36,411 bases of DNA from an uncultured Catenibacillus sp. GTDB taxonomy: Bacteria > Bacillota > Clostridia > Lachnospirales > Lachnospiraceae. Position 1 is the stretch's first letter, and each line of letters opens with the position of its first letter. Below the pieces are notes generated by a model that saw nothing but the letters and a program-made list of their open reading frames with translations, ran no database searches and was not told the origin of the DNA. The position numbers and the translations under genes are program-made. Where the stretch lies: NCBI GenBank assembly GCA_934339005.1, contig CAKRHR010000026.1:1-36411 (forward strand), given 5' to 3'. This document shows positions 1 to 8,332 of this stretch, piece after piece.

Positions 1-1
1 T

Positions 2-1870
2 ACAGAACAACTGAAAGTAAATACTTTAGATGATCCAAAACGTTGGTGGGAAGTAATCGACCGTACTACAGGAGAAATAGTTCCTACAGATAAGTGGGAG
101 TTTGATGAGTCCACAGGAGAAGTCGAGATCCAGACAAAACCATATCATGAGTATACAGTAAGTTTCCTTGCATTCCTTATTTGGGATCCGGTACATATGT
201 ACAATTTCATTACAAATGACTGGCAGGATACACCTCACCAGTTAACATATGATGTAAGACAGCCAAAGACGCAAAAATATGTAAAGGAAAAATTGAAAAG
301 ATGGTGTGAAGAAAATCCTCATATCGATGTAGTGCGATTTACAACTTTTTTCCATCAGTTTACATTGACATTTGATGATAAAAAAAGAGAGAAATTTGTT
401 GAATGGTTTGGATATAGTGCAAGTGTAAGTCCTTATATTCTCGAAAAGTTTGAAAAATGGGCTGGGTATAAATTCCGTCCTGAATATATTGTTGATCAGG
501 GCTATCATAATAGCATGTTCCGCATACCAAGCAAACAGTTTAGAGATTTTATCGAGTTTCAGCAGATAGAAGTTTGTGCACTTGCAAAAGAAATGGTTGA
601 TATTGTGCATTCTTATGGAAAGGAAGCTATGATGTTCCTTGGAGACCATTGGATCGGAACAGAACCTTATGGTAAATACTTTGCAAGTATCGGACTTGAT
701 GCAGTTGTGGGTTCTGTAGGAAGTGGTATAACACTTCGTATGATTTCTGATATCAAAGGTGTTAATTATACAGAAGGACGTCTTTTACCATATTTCTTCC
801 CGGATGTATTCTGTGAAGGCGGAGATCCAATTGGAGAAGCGAGAGATAACTGGAGAAAAGCAAGACGTGCTCTGCTTCGTTCTCCATTAGATAGAATCGG
901 GTATGGCGGATACTTAAAACTTGCAAGTAATTGGCCGGGTTTTATTGATGAAATTCAGAATGTTGTTACAGAGTTCCGTCAGATTCATGAAAATATGCAG
1001 GGAACATCTTCTTATGTGGCACCATTTAAGGTTGCAATACTCAATTGTTGGGGTGGACAGAGAAAATGGATGTCTAATCAGGTGCATCATGCAATCTGGC
1101 ATAGAGAAACTTATTCGGCAGAAGGTGTACTTGAGTGTTTGAGCGGCATGCCATTTGATGTTGAATTTATTTCTTTTGATGATATAAGAAATGGTATTCC
1201 AGAAGATATTAAAGTTATCATTAATGTTGGTGATGCATACACTGCATTTAGTGGTGGTGAAAACTGGATCGATGAAACTGTAGTTACAAATATACGGCGT
1301 TTCGTGGATTTAGGCGGTGGATTTATCGGTGTTGGCGAGCCAACAGCTTACCAGCATCAGGGCAGATTCTTCCAACTGTCAGATGTACTTGGTGTAGATC
1401 GCGAGATGTGCTTCTCACTTAGTACAGATAAGTACAATGAGATGGATGCAAAGCATTTTATATTAGAAGATATTGATGGTAAAGTAGATTTTGGTGAATG
1501 GACAAACCGAGTTTATGCACAGGGTGATCATTATCAGATTCTTGCAATGGATGGAGAATACAGCCAGTTAGTTGTCAACGAATATGGTAAGGGACATAGT
1601 GTATATTTTGCAGGTCTTCCATATTCTCCTCAGAACTGCCGAATTCTTCTTCGTGCTATTTATTATGCAGCAGGCATGGAGAATGAGATGAAGCACTATT
1701 ATGTAACAAATGTTGATACAGAAGTGACCGTATTCCAGAAAAGTAAAAAGATTGCGGTTATCAACAATTCTTCAGATGCACAGCACACAGATGTATTCAT
1801 CAAAGGTAATTGTGTATATGAATTAGATCTGAAACCAGGTGAGATGCGCTGGGTAGATGATATTGAGTAA
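2..1870 (+). CDS. GH112 beta-1,3-galactosyl-N-acetylhexosamine phosphorylase (5' partial)
   Basis: The reading frame is open from the first bases of the window and ends with TAA at 1868-1870. It gives 622 residues; GH112 enzymes are about 720-750, so roughly 100 N-terminal residues lie outside. The family is recognised from WEVIDRTTGE near the left edge, DVRQP, TTFFHQFTL, WFGYSASVSPY, and the catalytic segment GDHWIGTEPYG, whose Asp codon is at 644-646, followed by AVVGSVGSG. A beta-sandwich tail closes the protein. GH112 enzymes work in the cytoplasm: they phosphorolyse lacto-N-biose or galacto-N-biose to galactose-1-phosphate and GlcNAc or GalNAc. Some family members instead use galactosyl-rhamnose, and I cannot separate these by eye. 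The sugar ABC transporter and the GH136-like pair downstream favour lacto-N-biose. No signal peptide can be judged because the start is missing. Confidence 0.9.
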   Translation, partial: TEQLKVNTLDDPKRWWEVIDRTTGEIVPTDKWEFDESTGEVEIQTKPYHEYTVSFLAFLIWDPVHMYNFITNDWQDTPHQLTYDVRQPKTQKYVKEKLKRWCEENPHIDVVRFTTFFHQFTLTFDDKKREKFVEWFGYSASVSPYILEKFEKWAGYKFRPEYIVDQGYHNSMFRIPSKQFRDFIEFQQIEVCALAKEMVDIVHSYGKEAMMFLGDHWIGTEPYGKYFASIGLDAVVGSVGSGITLRMISDIKGVNYTEGRLLPYFFPDVFCEGGDPIGEARDNWRKARRALLRSPLDRIGYGGYLKLASNWPGFIDEIQNVVTEFRQIHENMQGTSSYVAPFKVAILNCWGGQRKWMSNQVHHAIWHRETYSAEGVLECLSGMPFDVEFISFDDIRNGIPEDIKVIINVGDAYTAFSGGENWIDETVVTNIRRFVDLGGGFIGVGEPTAYQHQGRFFQLSDVLGVDREMCFSLSTDKYNEMDAKHFILEDIDGKVDFGEWTNRVYAQGDHYQILAMDGEYSQLVVNEYGKGHSVYFAGLPYSPQNCRILLRAIYYAAGMENEMKHYYVTNVDTEVTVFQKSKKIAVINNSSDAQHTDVFIKGNCVYELDLKPGEMRWVDDIE

Positions 1871-1949
1871 AGATAACTTATGAGAGGCGAAGATATGCGT
1901 TTCATATTTTATAAAGTAGTACTTTTTTAGTATAAGGAGGTTATTAGTA

Positions 1950-3305
1950 ATGAAAAAGAAAAAAGTATTGGGTATGCTCTTAGCAGCATCAATGACAGCA
2001 GCTATGCTTGCTGGATGCGGCAGCACAACTGACAACAAAGTGACAAACAATGAAGAAAAGACAGAAACAAAAAATGACGTAGCAAGTGATACAACACAGG
2101 ATGAAGCACAGGACGAAACACTTACAGTATGGTGTTGGGATCCGAACTTTAATGTTTATGCTATGAAACAGGCTGAAAAGATTTATCAGCAGGATCATCC
2201 AAACTTCAAGCTGGATATTCAGGAGAAGGTATATTCAGATATTGAAACAGCATTAATTACAGCAGCAGAAGGTAATGATTTCAGTACATTACCTGACATC
2301 TTCTTGATGCAGGATTATTCATTCCATAAGAATGTAATTAACTACCCTGGTATCTTTACTGAATTAACAGATTCAGGCATTGATTTCTCACAGTTTACTG
2401 CAGGTAAATTAGCAGATTCTACAATCGATGGCAAGAATTATGGTGTGCCATTTGATAACGGTGCAACAATTATGGCAATTCGTAAAGATATGGTTGAAGC
2501 AGCCGGTCTTACAGTAGATGATTTCAAAGATACATCATGGTCTCAGTTCATCGAATTAGCTAAAAAAGTAATCGATAAAAATGGTGTACCAATGCTTACA
2601 TGCTCAGGCGGTTCTGAAATTATTATCGAAATGCTTCAGTCTGCAGGTGCATCACCAATGGTTGACGGCAAAGTTAACTTAGTTGATAATAAAGCTCTTA
2701 AAAAAGCAATCGAAACATATAAACAGCTTATTGAAGAAGGTATCATGGCTGACTACACTGACTGGGATAAGTATATTGCTTCTATGAATGATAGTAAAGC
2801 TGCTGGAGTTATCCAGGGTTGTTGGATCATGTCATCTATTCAGGCTGCAGAAGATCAGGCAGGTAAATGGGCAGTTGTTAACATGCCTAAATTAGATGAT
2901 GTTGATGGTGCTACAAACTATGCAAACTGTGGTGGCGCAAGCTGGGCAGTATCTTCTAACTGTAAGAATACAGAACTTGCATTTGATTTCCTTAAAACAA
3001 CATTTGGTGAAAGTGTAGCATTATATGACGACCTTCTTCCAAATGCAGGTGCAATCGCAAGCTTCTTACCGGCAGCAGAATCTGATGCTTACAATGAAGC
3101 ATCTGATTTCTATGCAGGTCAGGAAGTATATAAAGATATCGTGTCATTTGCAGGACAGGTTCCGGGAATTGATTATGGTGCATACTACTCAGATATCAGA
3201 AGTGCATTAACAGATGCAATCACAAATGTTGTTCAGAATGGTGCTGATATTGATACAGAAATTCAGAACGCTCAGGATACAGTAGAATTTAATATTGGTG
3301 AATAA
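1950..3305 (+). CDS. ABC transporter sugar-binding lipoprotein
   Basis: This is a 451-residue family 1 extracellular solute-binding protein. It has a typical lipoprotein signal: four lysines after Met1, a hydrophobic stretch, and the lipobox LAGC with Cys23 as the predicted lipidation site. A polar Thr/Asp/Glu-rich linker to about residue 55 leads into the binding lobe, which begins near LTVWCWDPN. It would sit on the outer face of the membrane and deliver sugar to the two permeases that follow. A strong AAGGAGG site precedes the ATG. Between the GH112 phosphorylase and a GH136-like enzyme, the likely ligand is a lacto-N-biose-containing oligosaccharide. That is inferred from context, not from residues. 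Confidence 0.88.
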   Translation: MKKKKVLGMLLAASMTAAMLAGCGSTTDNKVTNNEEKTETKNDVASDTTQDEAQDETLTVWCWDPNFNVYAMKQAEKIYQQDHPNFKLDIQEKVYSDIETALITAAEGNDFSTLPDIFLMQDYSFHKNVINYPGIFTELTDSGIDFSQFTAGKLADSTIDGKNYGVPFDNGATIMAIRKDMVEAAGLTVDDFKDTSWSQFIELAKKVIDKNGVPMLTCSGGSEIIIEMLQSAGASPMVDGKVNLVDNKALKKAIETYKQLIEEGIMADYTDWDKYIASMNDSKAAGVIQGCWIMSSIQAAEDQAGKWAVVNMPKLDDVDGATNYANCGGASWAVSSNCKNTELAFDFLKTTFGESVALYDDLLPNAGAIASFLPAAESDAYNEASDFYAGQEVYKDIVSFAGQVPGIDYGAYYSDIRSALTDAITNVVQNGADIDTEIQNAQDTVEFNIGE

Positions 3306-3333
3306 TTCATCAAGATATTGAAAACAGGTCAGT

Positions 3334-3361
3334 ACCGGGGATGCATTATTGCGTTCCCGGT
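3334..3361 (+). promoter_or_regulatory. Intercistronic hairpin between binding protein and permease genes
   Basis: An 11-bp stem (3334-3344 with 3351-3361) encloses the loop ATTATT. All positions pair, two of them as G-U. No T-run follows, so it is not a standard terminator. Its position suggests a 3' stabiliser or processing element that keeps binding-protein mRNA more abundant than permease mRNA, as in other sugar ABC operons. The structure is seen; the role is inferred. Confidence 0.6.
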
Positions 3362-3380
3362 TCTGTTGTAGGAGAGAAAC

Positions 3381-4256
3381 ATGGAAAAGAAGAAAACAAA
3401 ATTAAATTTATCTAAAAGGTACAATCTTACTGGTTGGGCATTTTTAATTCCGGCAGCGCTTTTAATATTTATATTTTGTTTTTATCCAATGGCGCAGGCA
3501 ATCGTACTTTCCTTTAGAAAAGGAGGAAATTTTGCCGGTATATCCAATTACAGCAGGATTCTCAAGGATAAAACATTTCAACAATGCTTATTTAATACAT
3601 TTTTCTACTTTGTAATCCAGGTGCCGATCATGCTCTTTTTGGCTCTGGTCCTGGCACAACTTTTGAATAGTCCTGGTATTAAAGGTAAAGCAATTTTCCG
3701 TACTTTGATTTTCCTTCCATGTGCGACTTCACTTGTATCTTATTCTATGATATTTAAGTCATTATTTGCAGCGGATGGTATTGTTAACCGAGTGCTTACT
3801 ACTATTGGATTATCTTCTGTTGACTGGTTTCAAAGTACATGGCCAGCCCGTTGGGTAATTGTTATTGCCTTAATCTGGAGATGGACAGGTTACAATATGG
3901 TATTCTATCTTGCAGGTTTGCAGAATATTGATTATTCAGTTTATGAAGCAAGTTATATTGATGGTGCAACACCATTCCAGCAGTTTACAAGAATTACGAT
4001 TCCATTATTGAAACCAACAATTCTTATGACTGCTATTATGTCAACTTCTGGTACACTTCAGTTGTTTGATGAGTCTATGAACTTAACAGCGGGTGGTCCG
4101 GGTAAGTCAACAATGACATTGGCGCATTACATCTACAATATCTCCTTTGTGGAGACACCGAAATTTAATTATGCAGCAGCATTGTCTGTATGTATTCTTG
4201 TAATGGTGGCTGTTTTGTCTGCAATTCAGATGAAAGTAGGTGACAAACGTGACTAA
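3381..4256 (+). CDS. Sugar ABC transporter permease, MalF/UgpA type
   Basis: This 291-residue inner-membrane protein has about six transmembrane helices, the first at roughly residues 17-38 (the AFLIPAALL segment). The EAA cytoplasmic loop that contacts the ATPase is visible as EASYIDGATPFQQF followed by ITIPLLKP. It forms a heterodimer with the next gene product to import the sugar delivered by the upstream lipoprotein. AGGAGAG lies just before the ATG. No ATPase gene is present in the locus. That is usual for CUT1 transporters in Firmicutes, which share a MsmX-type ATPase encoded elsewhere. Confidence 0.9.
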   Translation: MEKKKTKLNLSKRYNLTGWAFLIPAALLIFIFCFYPMAQAIVLSFRKGGNFAGISNYSRILKDKTFQQCLFNTFFYFVIQVPIMLFLALVLAQLLNSPGIKGKAIFRTLIFLPCATSLVSYSMIFKSLFAADGIVNRVLTTIGLSSVDWFQSTWPARWVIVIALIWRWTGYNMVFYLAGLQNIDYSVYEASYIDGATPFQQFTRITIPLLKPTILMTAIMSTSGTLQLFDESMNLTAGGPGKSTMTLAHYIYNISFVETPKFNYAAALSVCILVMVAVLSAIQMKVGDKRD

Positions 4257-5055
4257 AACGAAAAAAATAATATCTTACATAGTATTAATCGTTGCCAGCT
4301 TTTTGTCTGCGTTTCCTCTGTATTACATGATCAGTGGAGCAACAAATGCAAGTATCGATATTGTTAGAGGTCGATTGATCCCAGGTGCACATCTGATTGA
4401 GAACTTTAAAACATTGGTTGATATGCAGAATCTTGGGCTTGCTATGTTTAATTCATTCCGTAATGCAATTGTTATTACACTTGTAACCTTGCTTGTATGT
4501 TCGATTGCTGGATACGGTTTTGAGATTTATCATGATAAGGGTAAAGACTTCTTAATGAGTATTTTACTTCTTGCAATGATGTTCCCATTTGTAGCTATTG
4601 TAGTTCCATTATTTAAGATGTTTACTTCATGGAAACTGGTAAATACATGGATCGCACTTGCACTTCCATCTGTTTCTACACCATTTATGATTATGTTGTT
4701 TAGACAGGCGGCACGTTCTTTCCCTCATGATATTATTGAAGCAGCAAGAATTGAAGGGTTAAGTGAAGTTCAGATTTTCTTCAAAATGTTTATCCCGGTT
4801 ATGAAATCTACTTATGGAGCTGCCATGACAGTAACATTCATGAATGCATGGAACAACTACTTATGGCCAACGATTATTTTACAGGATAGTAAGGAAATCA
4901 CAATGCCATTGCTTGTAGCAAACCTGAAAAGTGGATATAGTGTCGATTATGGCATGCTGATGCTTGGTGTATTGATTTGTACTCTTCCAACTGCAATTAT
5001 TTTCTTGTGTTTACAGAAGAACTTCGCAAATGGTATTACAGGAGCGGTAAAATAA
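4249..5055 (+). CDS. Sugar ABC transporter permease, MalG/UgpE type
   Basis: This 268-residue membrane protein is the second half of the transporter. It has about six transmembrane helices and an EAA loop, EAARIEGLSEVQIF then MFIPVMKS. I place the start at GTG 4249 because AGGTGA lies six bases upstream; GTG 4240 in the same frame has no good ribosome site. With this start the gene overlaps its partner by 8 nt, and its TAA overlaps the next ATG by one base (TAATG). Such tight packing points to translational coupling within one sugar-uptake operon. Confidence 0.88.
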   Translation: MTKTKKIISYIVLIVASFLSAFPLYYMISGATNASIDIVRGRLIPGAHLIENFKTLVDMQNLGLAMFNSFRNAIVITLVTLLVCSIAGYGFEIYHDKGKDFLMSILLLAMMFPFVAIVVPLFKMFTSWKLVNTWIALALPSVSTPFMIMLFRQAARSFPHDIIEAARIEGLSEVQIFFKMFIPVMKSTYGAAMTVTFMNAWNNYLWPTIILQDSKEITMPLLVANLKSGYSVDYGMLMLGVLICTLPTAIIFLCLQKNFANGITGAVK

Positions 5056-5513
5056 TGCAACAGAATTATTGTTTAAAGCAAGAAGAATTAAGGAAGGCAC
5101 ATGGTGCCTTCCTTTTGGCTCAAAAGATGGGATTACTTGAAGATCCTTCGATGGAAGGTTTAGAAATAAGACGCCAAAAACACAACGAAATGCTTAAAAT
5201 AATGGAACAGGAAAATAAGATGTTTTATGGAGTGCATTATTTTTCAACACCGGCGTATTTACAGTATGAGTTGACACGTTTGAAATTGGATTTTGTTCAA
5301 CCGACATCAAAAGTTCAAAAAACCGGTTTGTGTCCGGATTTTACCGAGCAGGAAAAGAAGGCTTTTTATGAACAGAATATGGATTTGTTCGGGCGATATC
5401 ATGGAGATTTCTTTAGTTATGAAGAAGTGGAACAGATCATCGAAAAAAGGTTACGGGAGGATGCGTATGACAAGCTTATCGAGAACATATTATGTGAGTT
5501 CGAAAACGGGTAA
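5055..5513 (+). CDS. Small helical protein, probable GH136 lacto-N-biosidase subunit I / LnbY-like partner
   Basis: The 152-residue product is predicted to be mostly alpha-helical, charged and soluble. It has no signal peptide and no membrane segment. Residues about 100-145 (ending near FFSYEEVEQIIEKRLRE) resemble the helical part of SurA/PpiC-like chaperones. Bifidobacterial GH136 LnbX needs a dedicated helper (LnbY), and as I recall the Roseburia and E. ramulus enzymes contain a helical N-terminal domain or a separate subunit. The position directly before a beta-helix protein, with overlaps on both sides, fits that role. The assignment rests on context and predicted fold rather than a catalytic motif, so another accessory function is possible. 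Confidence 0.6.
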   Translation: MQQNYCLKQEELRKAHGAFLLAQKMGLLEDPSMEGLEIRRQKHNEMLKIMEQENKMFYGVHYFSTPAYLQYELTRLKLDFVQPTSKVQKTGLCPDFTEQEKKAFYEQNMDLFGRYHGDFFSYEEVEQIIEKRLREDAYDKLIENILCEFENG

Positions 5514-6759
5514 TGATGCAAATGATGGATTGACATCTGAGAGCGCATTTGCCAGCCTTTTTGCAATAAATCATAAGAAATTGCAACCAGGCGACCAAAT
5601 CCTGCTTGAGCGTGGAAGTGTGTTTTATAGTCAGTATCTTCAAATAACGGACAGTGGAAGCAAAGATGCACCAATCGTGATCAGTGCATACGGAGAAGGT
5701 GATGCACCGCGCATTGAGGCATGCGGACAGGGAATTTGGTATCAGGATTATGGGAAACCACTGGATGCGCCGACACATGTATATCATGGATATGTGTCTT
5801 CTGCAGTTTTACTGTATGATGCGGAATATATTATTGTAGAAGATCTGGAGATTACAAATGAAGCAAATAAAATCATCGGAGAGTATTATTCACTTGGAGA
5901 TAAAATGAATCGTACCGGTGTTGCTGTTGTAGCAAAAGATAAAGGTGTACGGCATGGAATTACGCTCCGCAATTTGTTTATTCATGATGTAAACGGTAAT
6001 GTATATGACAAGCATATGAATAATGGCGGTATATATATGACAGCACTTCGTCCGGAAAATGAAGAGATTACCGGAGTTGCACGCTATAAAGATGTCACAG
6101 TTGAACGATGCTTTGTATATAAGGTGAGTCGTTGGGGAATTGCAGTTGGTTATACATATGCACATGAGAAGTTTCAGGGAGCCAAACTAAGTGAGGAATC
6201 ATTTTTGAAATATGGCCATGAGCATATGCGAATTTGTGATAATTATGTAAAAGCTGCAGGCGGAGATGGTATTACAACGATGTATGCATTACGTCCGGTA
6301 GTGGAGCATAATATAGCAGATAGCATTGCGTGTGAGATTAATGATCGGATTTATTGTGAACCTGGTGACAGGATGGGAAAGGTAGCAGCAGGCATATGGC
6401 CATGGAAATGCAAAAATGCAGTATTTCGCTACAATGAAGTCGCTGATACGAGATTGAATCAGGATGGAATGGCATATGATGCGGATTCCGGTGATGGAAC
6501 AACTTATGAGTACAATTATAGTAGACAAAATGAGGGCGGTTGTGTGATGTTTTGTTTGCAGGAAGCTATTCATAATACTTTCCGTCATAATGTTAGCTTT
6601 GACGATCTTGGTGGAACAATCAGTCCTTCTGAAAATCCGGATGCACTGATCGAAAATAACGTTTTTTATGTGCGGAAAGGTGTACCTTTTGTGCGTAAAA
6701 ACATGGATGGTGGTAATTATAAATTGGAAAGTAATCAGATAGTTGATTTGAATAACTGA
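5467..6759 (+). CDS. Right-handed beta-helix glycosidase, probable GH136 lacto-N-biosidase catalytic subunit
   Basis: The 430-residue protein begins with the signature YYVSSKTGNDANDG and a PGDQILLERG repeat, typical of parallel beta-helix carbohydrate-active enzymes. About ten coils follow, including the Asp-rich stretch AYDADSGDGTTYEYN (about residues 338-352), a plausible active-site region. GH136 lacto-N-biosidases have this fold and release lacto-N-biose from lacto-N-tetraose, which would feed the GH112 enzyme of the same locus. I chose ATG 5467 because GGGAGG ends six bases upstream; ATG 5461 touches that site. The gene overlaps subunit I by 47 nt. No signal peptide is visible, which suggests a cytoplasmic enzyme. 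Beta-helix motifs are shared by other families, so GH136 is a context-supported call. Confidence 0.65.
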   Translation: MTSLSRTYYVSSKTGNDANDGLTSESAFASLFAINHKKLQPGDQILLERGSVFYSQYLQITDSGSKDAPIVISAYGEGDAPRIEACGQGIWYQDYGKPLDAPTHVYHGYVSSAVLLYDAEYIIVEDLEITNEANKIIGEYYSLGDKMNRTGVAVVAKDKGVRHGITLRNLFIHDVNGNVYDKHMNNGGIYMTALRPENEEITGVARYKDVTVERCFVYKVSRWGIAVGYTYAHEKFQGAKLSEESFLKYGHEHMRICDNYVKAAGGDGITTMYALRPVVEHNIADSIACEINDRIYCEPGDRMGKVAAGIWPWKCKNAVFRYNEVADTRLNQDGMAYDADSGDGTTYEYNYSRQNEGGCVMFCLQEAIHNTFRHNVSFDDLGGTISPSENPDALIENNVFYVRKGVPFVRKNMDGGNYKLESNQIVDLNN

Positions 6760-6814
6760 ATAAGAGATGATAACAAAAGTACTACCATTACATTTTATGT
6801 AAAATATTACTATA

Positions 6815-6858
6815 GCCCGGAAGGCTGATTAATAATCAGTTTTCTGGGTGTTTTTTTT
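6815..6858 (+). terminator. Rho-independent terminator after the glycan locus
   Basis: A 16-bp stem (6815-6830 with 6834-6849, four G-U pairs, 3-nt loop) is followed one base later by eight T residues (6851-6858). Confidence 0.9.
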
Positions 6859-6991
6859 AGAGATACTTATTATTTTCATGCTGTAATCATGTATCGATGA
6901 TACAACGATACAAAATATTTAGATATAAATAATGCCAGGGTGAAAATGTCAAATTATTAAGAAATCTTAAGAATTGTAAACTGTTTTTTGC
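6859..6991. other. AT-rich intergenic stretch before the HD/ABC operon
   Basis: Together with the flanking terminator, promoter and leader, this is part of the 359-nt gene-free interval 6760-7118. I see no small ORF with a ribosome site. The only structure noted is a 7-bp inverted repeat at 6890-6896 and 6906-6912 with a 9-nt spacer. It could be a regulator site about 100 nt upstream of the promoter, but the support is weak. Confidence 0.4.
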
Positions 6992-7020
6992 TTGAATATT
7001 GAAGACGTCAATCATATAAT
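6992..7020 (+). promoter_or_regulatory. Sigma-A-type promoter for the HD/ABC operon
   Basis: TTGAAT at 6992-6997 and a perfect TATAAT at 7015-7020 are separated by 17 nt. Transcription should start near 7027, leaving a leader of about 90 nt. Confidence 0.75.
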
Positions 7021-7059
7021 AAAATCGAACTGATAGAATAGGGTGTTAAAATTGTTCTG

Positions 7060-7096
7060 TTGCCGGTGAAAGGTAGTTTCTGATAAAAGCCGGCAG
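7060..7096 (+). promoter_or_regulatory. Structured 5' leader hairpin of unknown class
   Basis: Positions 7060-7067 pair with 7089-7096 (GC-rich core GCCGG/CCGGC). An inner 4-bp GAAA/TTTC hairpin and an asymmetric internal loop lie inside the stem. It sits between the promoter and the ribosome site at 7108-7114. I do not recognise a known riboswitch core in it. Confidence 0.4.
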
Positions 7097-7118
7097 GGCG
7101 ATATCAAAAGGTGATGAT

Positions 7119-7628
7119 TTGAAAATGATGAAATCATTAAAACTGGAACATAAAAATCGTAAACTTTTGTTTAAAACATTAAAGGAACTGGAGGAGAACG
7201 GTCAGATTGAGAAAGAAAAACATTTCTTTCAGCATGGTACGACGACAGTATTTGAACACAGTGTACAGGTGGCAAGCACAAGTCTGGTATTTTCACAGAT
7301 TATACCAGTGCATGTGAATAAACGTGCACTGGTGCGCGGGGCGCTTTTGCATGATTATTTTTTATACGACTGGCATGAAAAAGACAAATCCCATCGTCTG
7401 CACGGCTTTTATCATGCAGGCACAGCATGCCATAATGCCAACAGGGATTATGAGCTTGGCGACATTGAAACCAATATCATCAGACGCCATATGTTTCCAT
7501 TAAATCCGGTGCCACCGATGTGCAGGGAAGCATGGATTGTCTGTATGGCCGATAAATATTGTGCTGCAAGAGAAACGGCGCATGGTCTGTTTCATAAGAA
7601 ACAGAGGAAAGGGGAAAAAGAATGTTAA
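7119..7628 (+). CDS. HD-domain phosphohydrolase
   Basis: The product has up to 169 residues. The metal-binding HD pattern is complete: His in FEHSVQV, the His-Asp pair in GALLHDYFLYDW, further His residues in HGFYHA and IIRRHMFP, and Asp in CMADKYCA. HD proteins of this size usually hydrolyse phosphate esters of nucleotides or related small molecules; the substrate here is unknown. AAGGTGA at 7108-7114 fits the TTG start at 7119 best, but ATG at 7125 or 7128 is possible. The end overlaps the ABC ATPase gene by 7 nt, so the two are probably translated together. The C-terminus is rich in Lys and Arg. Confidence 0.8.
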   Translation: MKMMKSLKLEHKNRKLLFKTLKELEENGQIEKEKHFFQHGTTTVFEHSVQVASTSLVFSQIIPVHVNKRALVRGALLHDYFLYDWHEKDKSHRLHGFYHAGTACHNANRDYELGDIETNIIRRHMFPLNPVPPMCREAWIVCMADKYCAARETAHGLFHKKQRKGEKEC

Positions 7629-8332
7629 AAATCAACGATTATACAAAATGTTTTGGAAATAAGATCGCAGTCAGTCATTTATCGTTGCATATTTTGCCGG
7701 GAGAAATCTATGGATTTATCGGACATAATGGTGCAGGTAAGACAACGACTTTAAAAGCCATTGCCGGTATTTTGCCATTTGACTCCGGGGACATAGAGGT
7801 AGATGGTGTATCTATCAGACAAAATCCGCTGGAATGTAAGCGAAAAATTGCGTATATTCCTGACAATCCGGATATTTATGAATATATGACAGGAATTAAG
7901 TATCTGAATTTTATCGCAGATATTTTCGGTGTGAGCAGTGAAGTGCGGCAGCAGAGAATCAGAAAATACGCAGACCTTTTTGAACTGACAGCAGATTTAG
8001 GTCAGTCCATTTCTTCTTATTCACATGGTATGAAGCAGAAGCTTGTAATTATCTCTGCGTGGCTGCATGAGCCAAGATTGATTATTATGGATGAGCCTTT
8101 TGTTGGCCTGGACCCGAAAGCCTCCCATTTGTTAAAACAGATGATGCGTGAATTTTGCGATAATGGTGGCGCTATCTTTTTCTCTACCCATGTGCTTGAA
8201 GTGGCAGAAAAATTGTGCGATAAAATAGCGATTATCAAAAAGGGTGAACTCATCCGGGAAGGTACGATGGAGGAGGTCAAAGGTGACACTTCCCTGGAGG
8301 ATGTTTTCCTTGAACTGGAGGGCGAACAATGA
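7622..8332 (+). CDS. ABC transporter ATP-binding protein (ABC-2 exporter type)
   Basis: This 236-residue ATPase has Walker A GHNGAGKTTT (about residues 33-42), Walker B LIIMDEP, a D-loop GLDP and an H-loop THVLE. The signature motif is YSHGMKQK instead of LSGGQ, a variant common in BcrA/EcsA-like exporters. It would sit on the cytoplasmic face and power the membrane protein encoded next, whose ATG overlaps its stop (ATGA at 8329-8332). Substrate unknown; peptide, lipid or drug export are all possible. AAAGGGG in the preceding gene is its ribosome site. Confidence 0.92.
   Translation: MLKINDYTKCFGNKIAVSHLSLHILPGEIYGFIGHNGAGKTTTLKAIAGILPFDSGDIEVDGVSIRQNPLECKRKIAYIPDNPDIYEYMTGIKYLNFIADIFGVSSEVRQQRIRKYADLFELTADLGQSISSYSHGMKQKLVIISAWLHEPRLIIMDEPFVGLDPKASHLLKQMMREFCDNGGAIFFSTHVLEVAEKLCDKIAIIKKGELIREGTMEEVKGDTSLEDVFLELEGEQ

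Noticed and set aside
3334..3361. Intercistronic hairpin as an intrinsic terminator
   Set aside because: No T-run follows the stem, and the permease genes would then lack a promoter.
5293..5466. Upstream in-frame extension of the beta-helix gene
   Set aside because: The added residues are Arg/Lys/Trp-rich out-of-frame translation of the helper gene; the GGGAGG site supports 5467.
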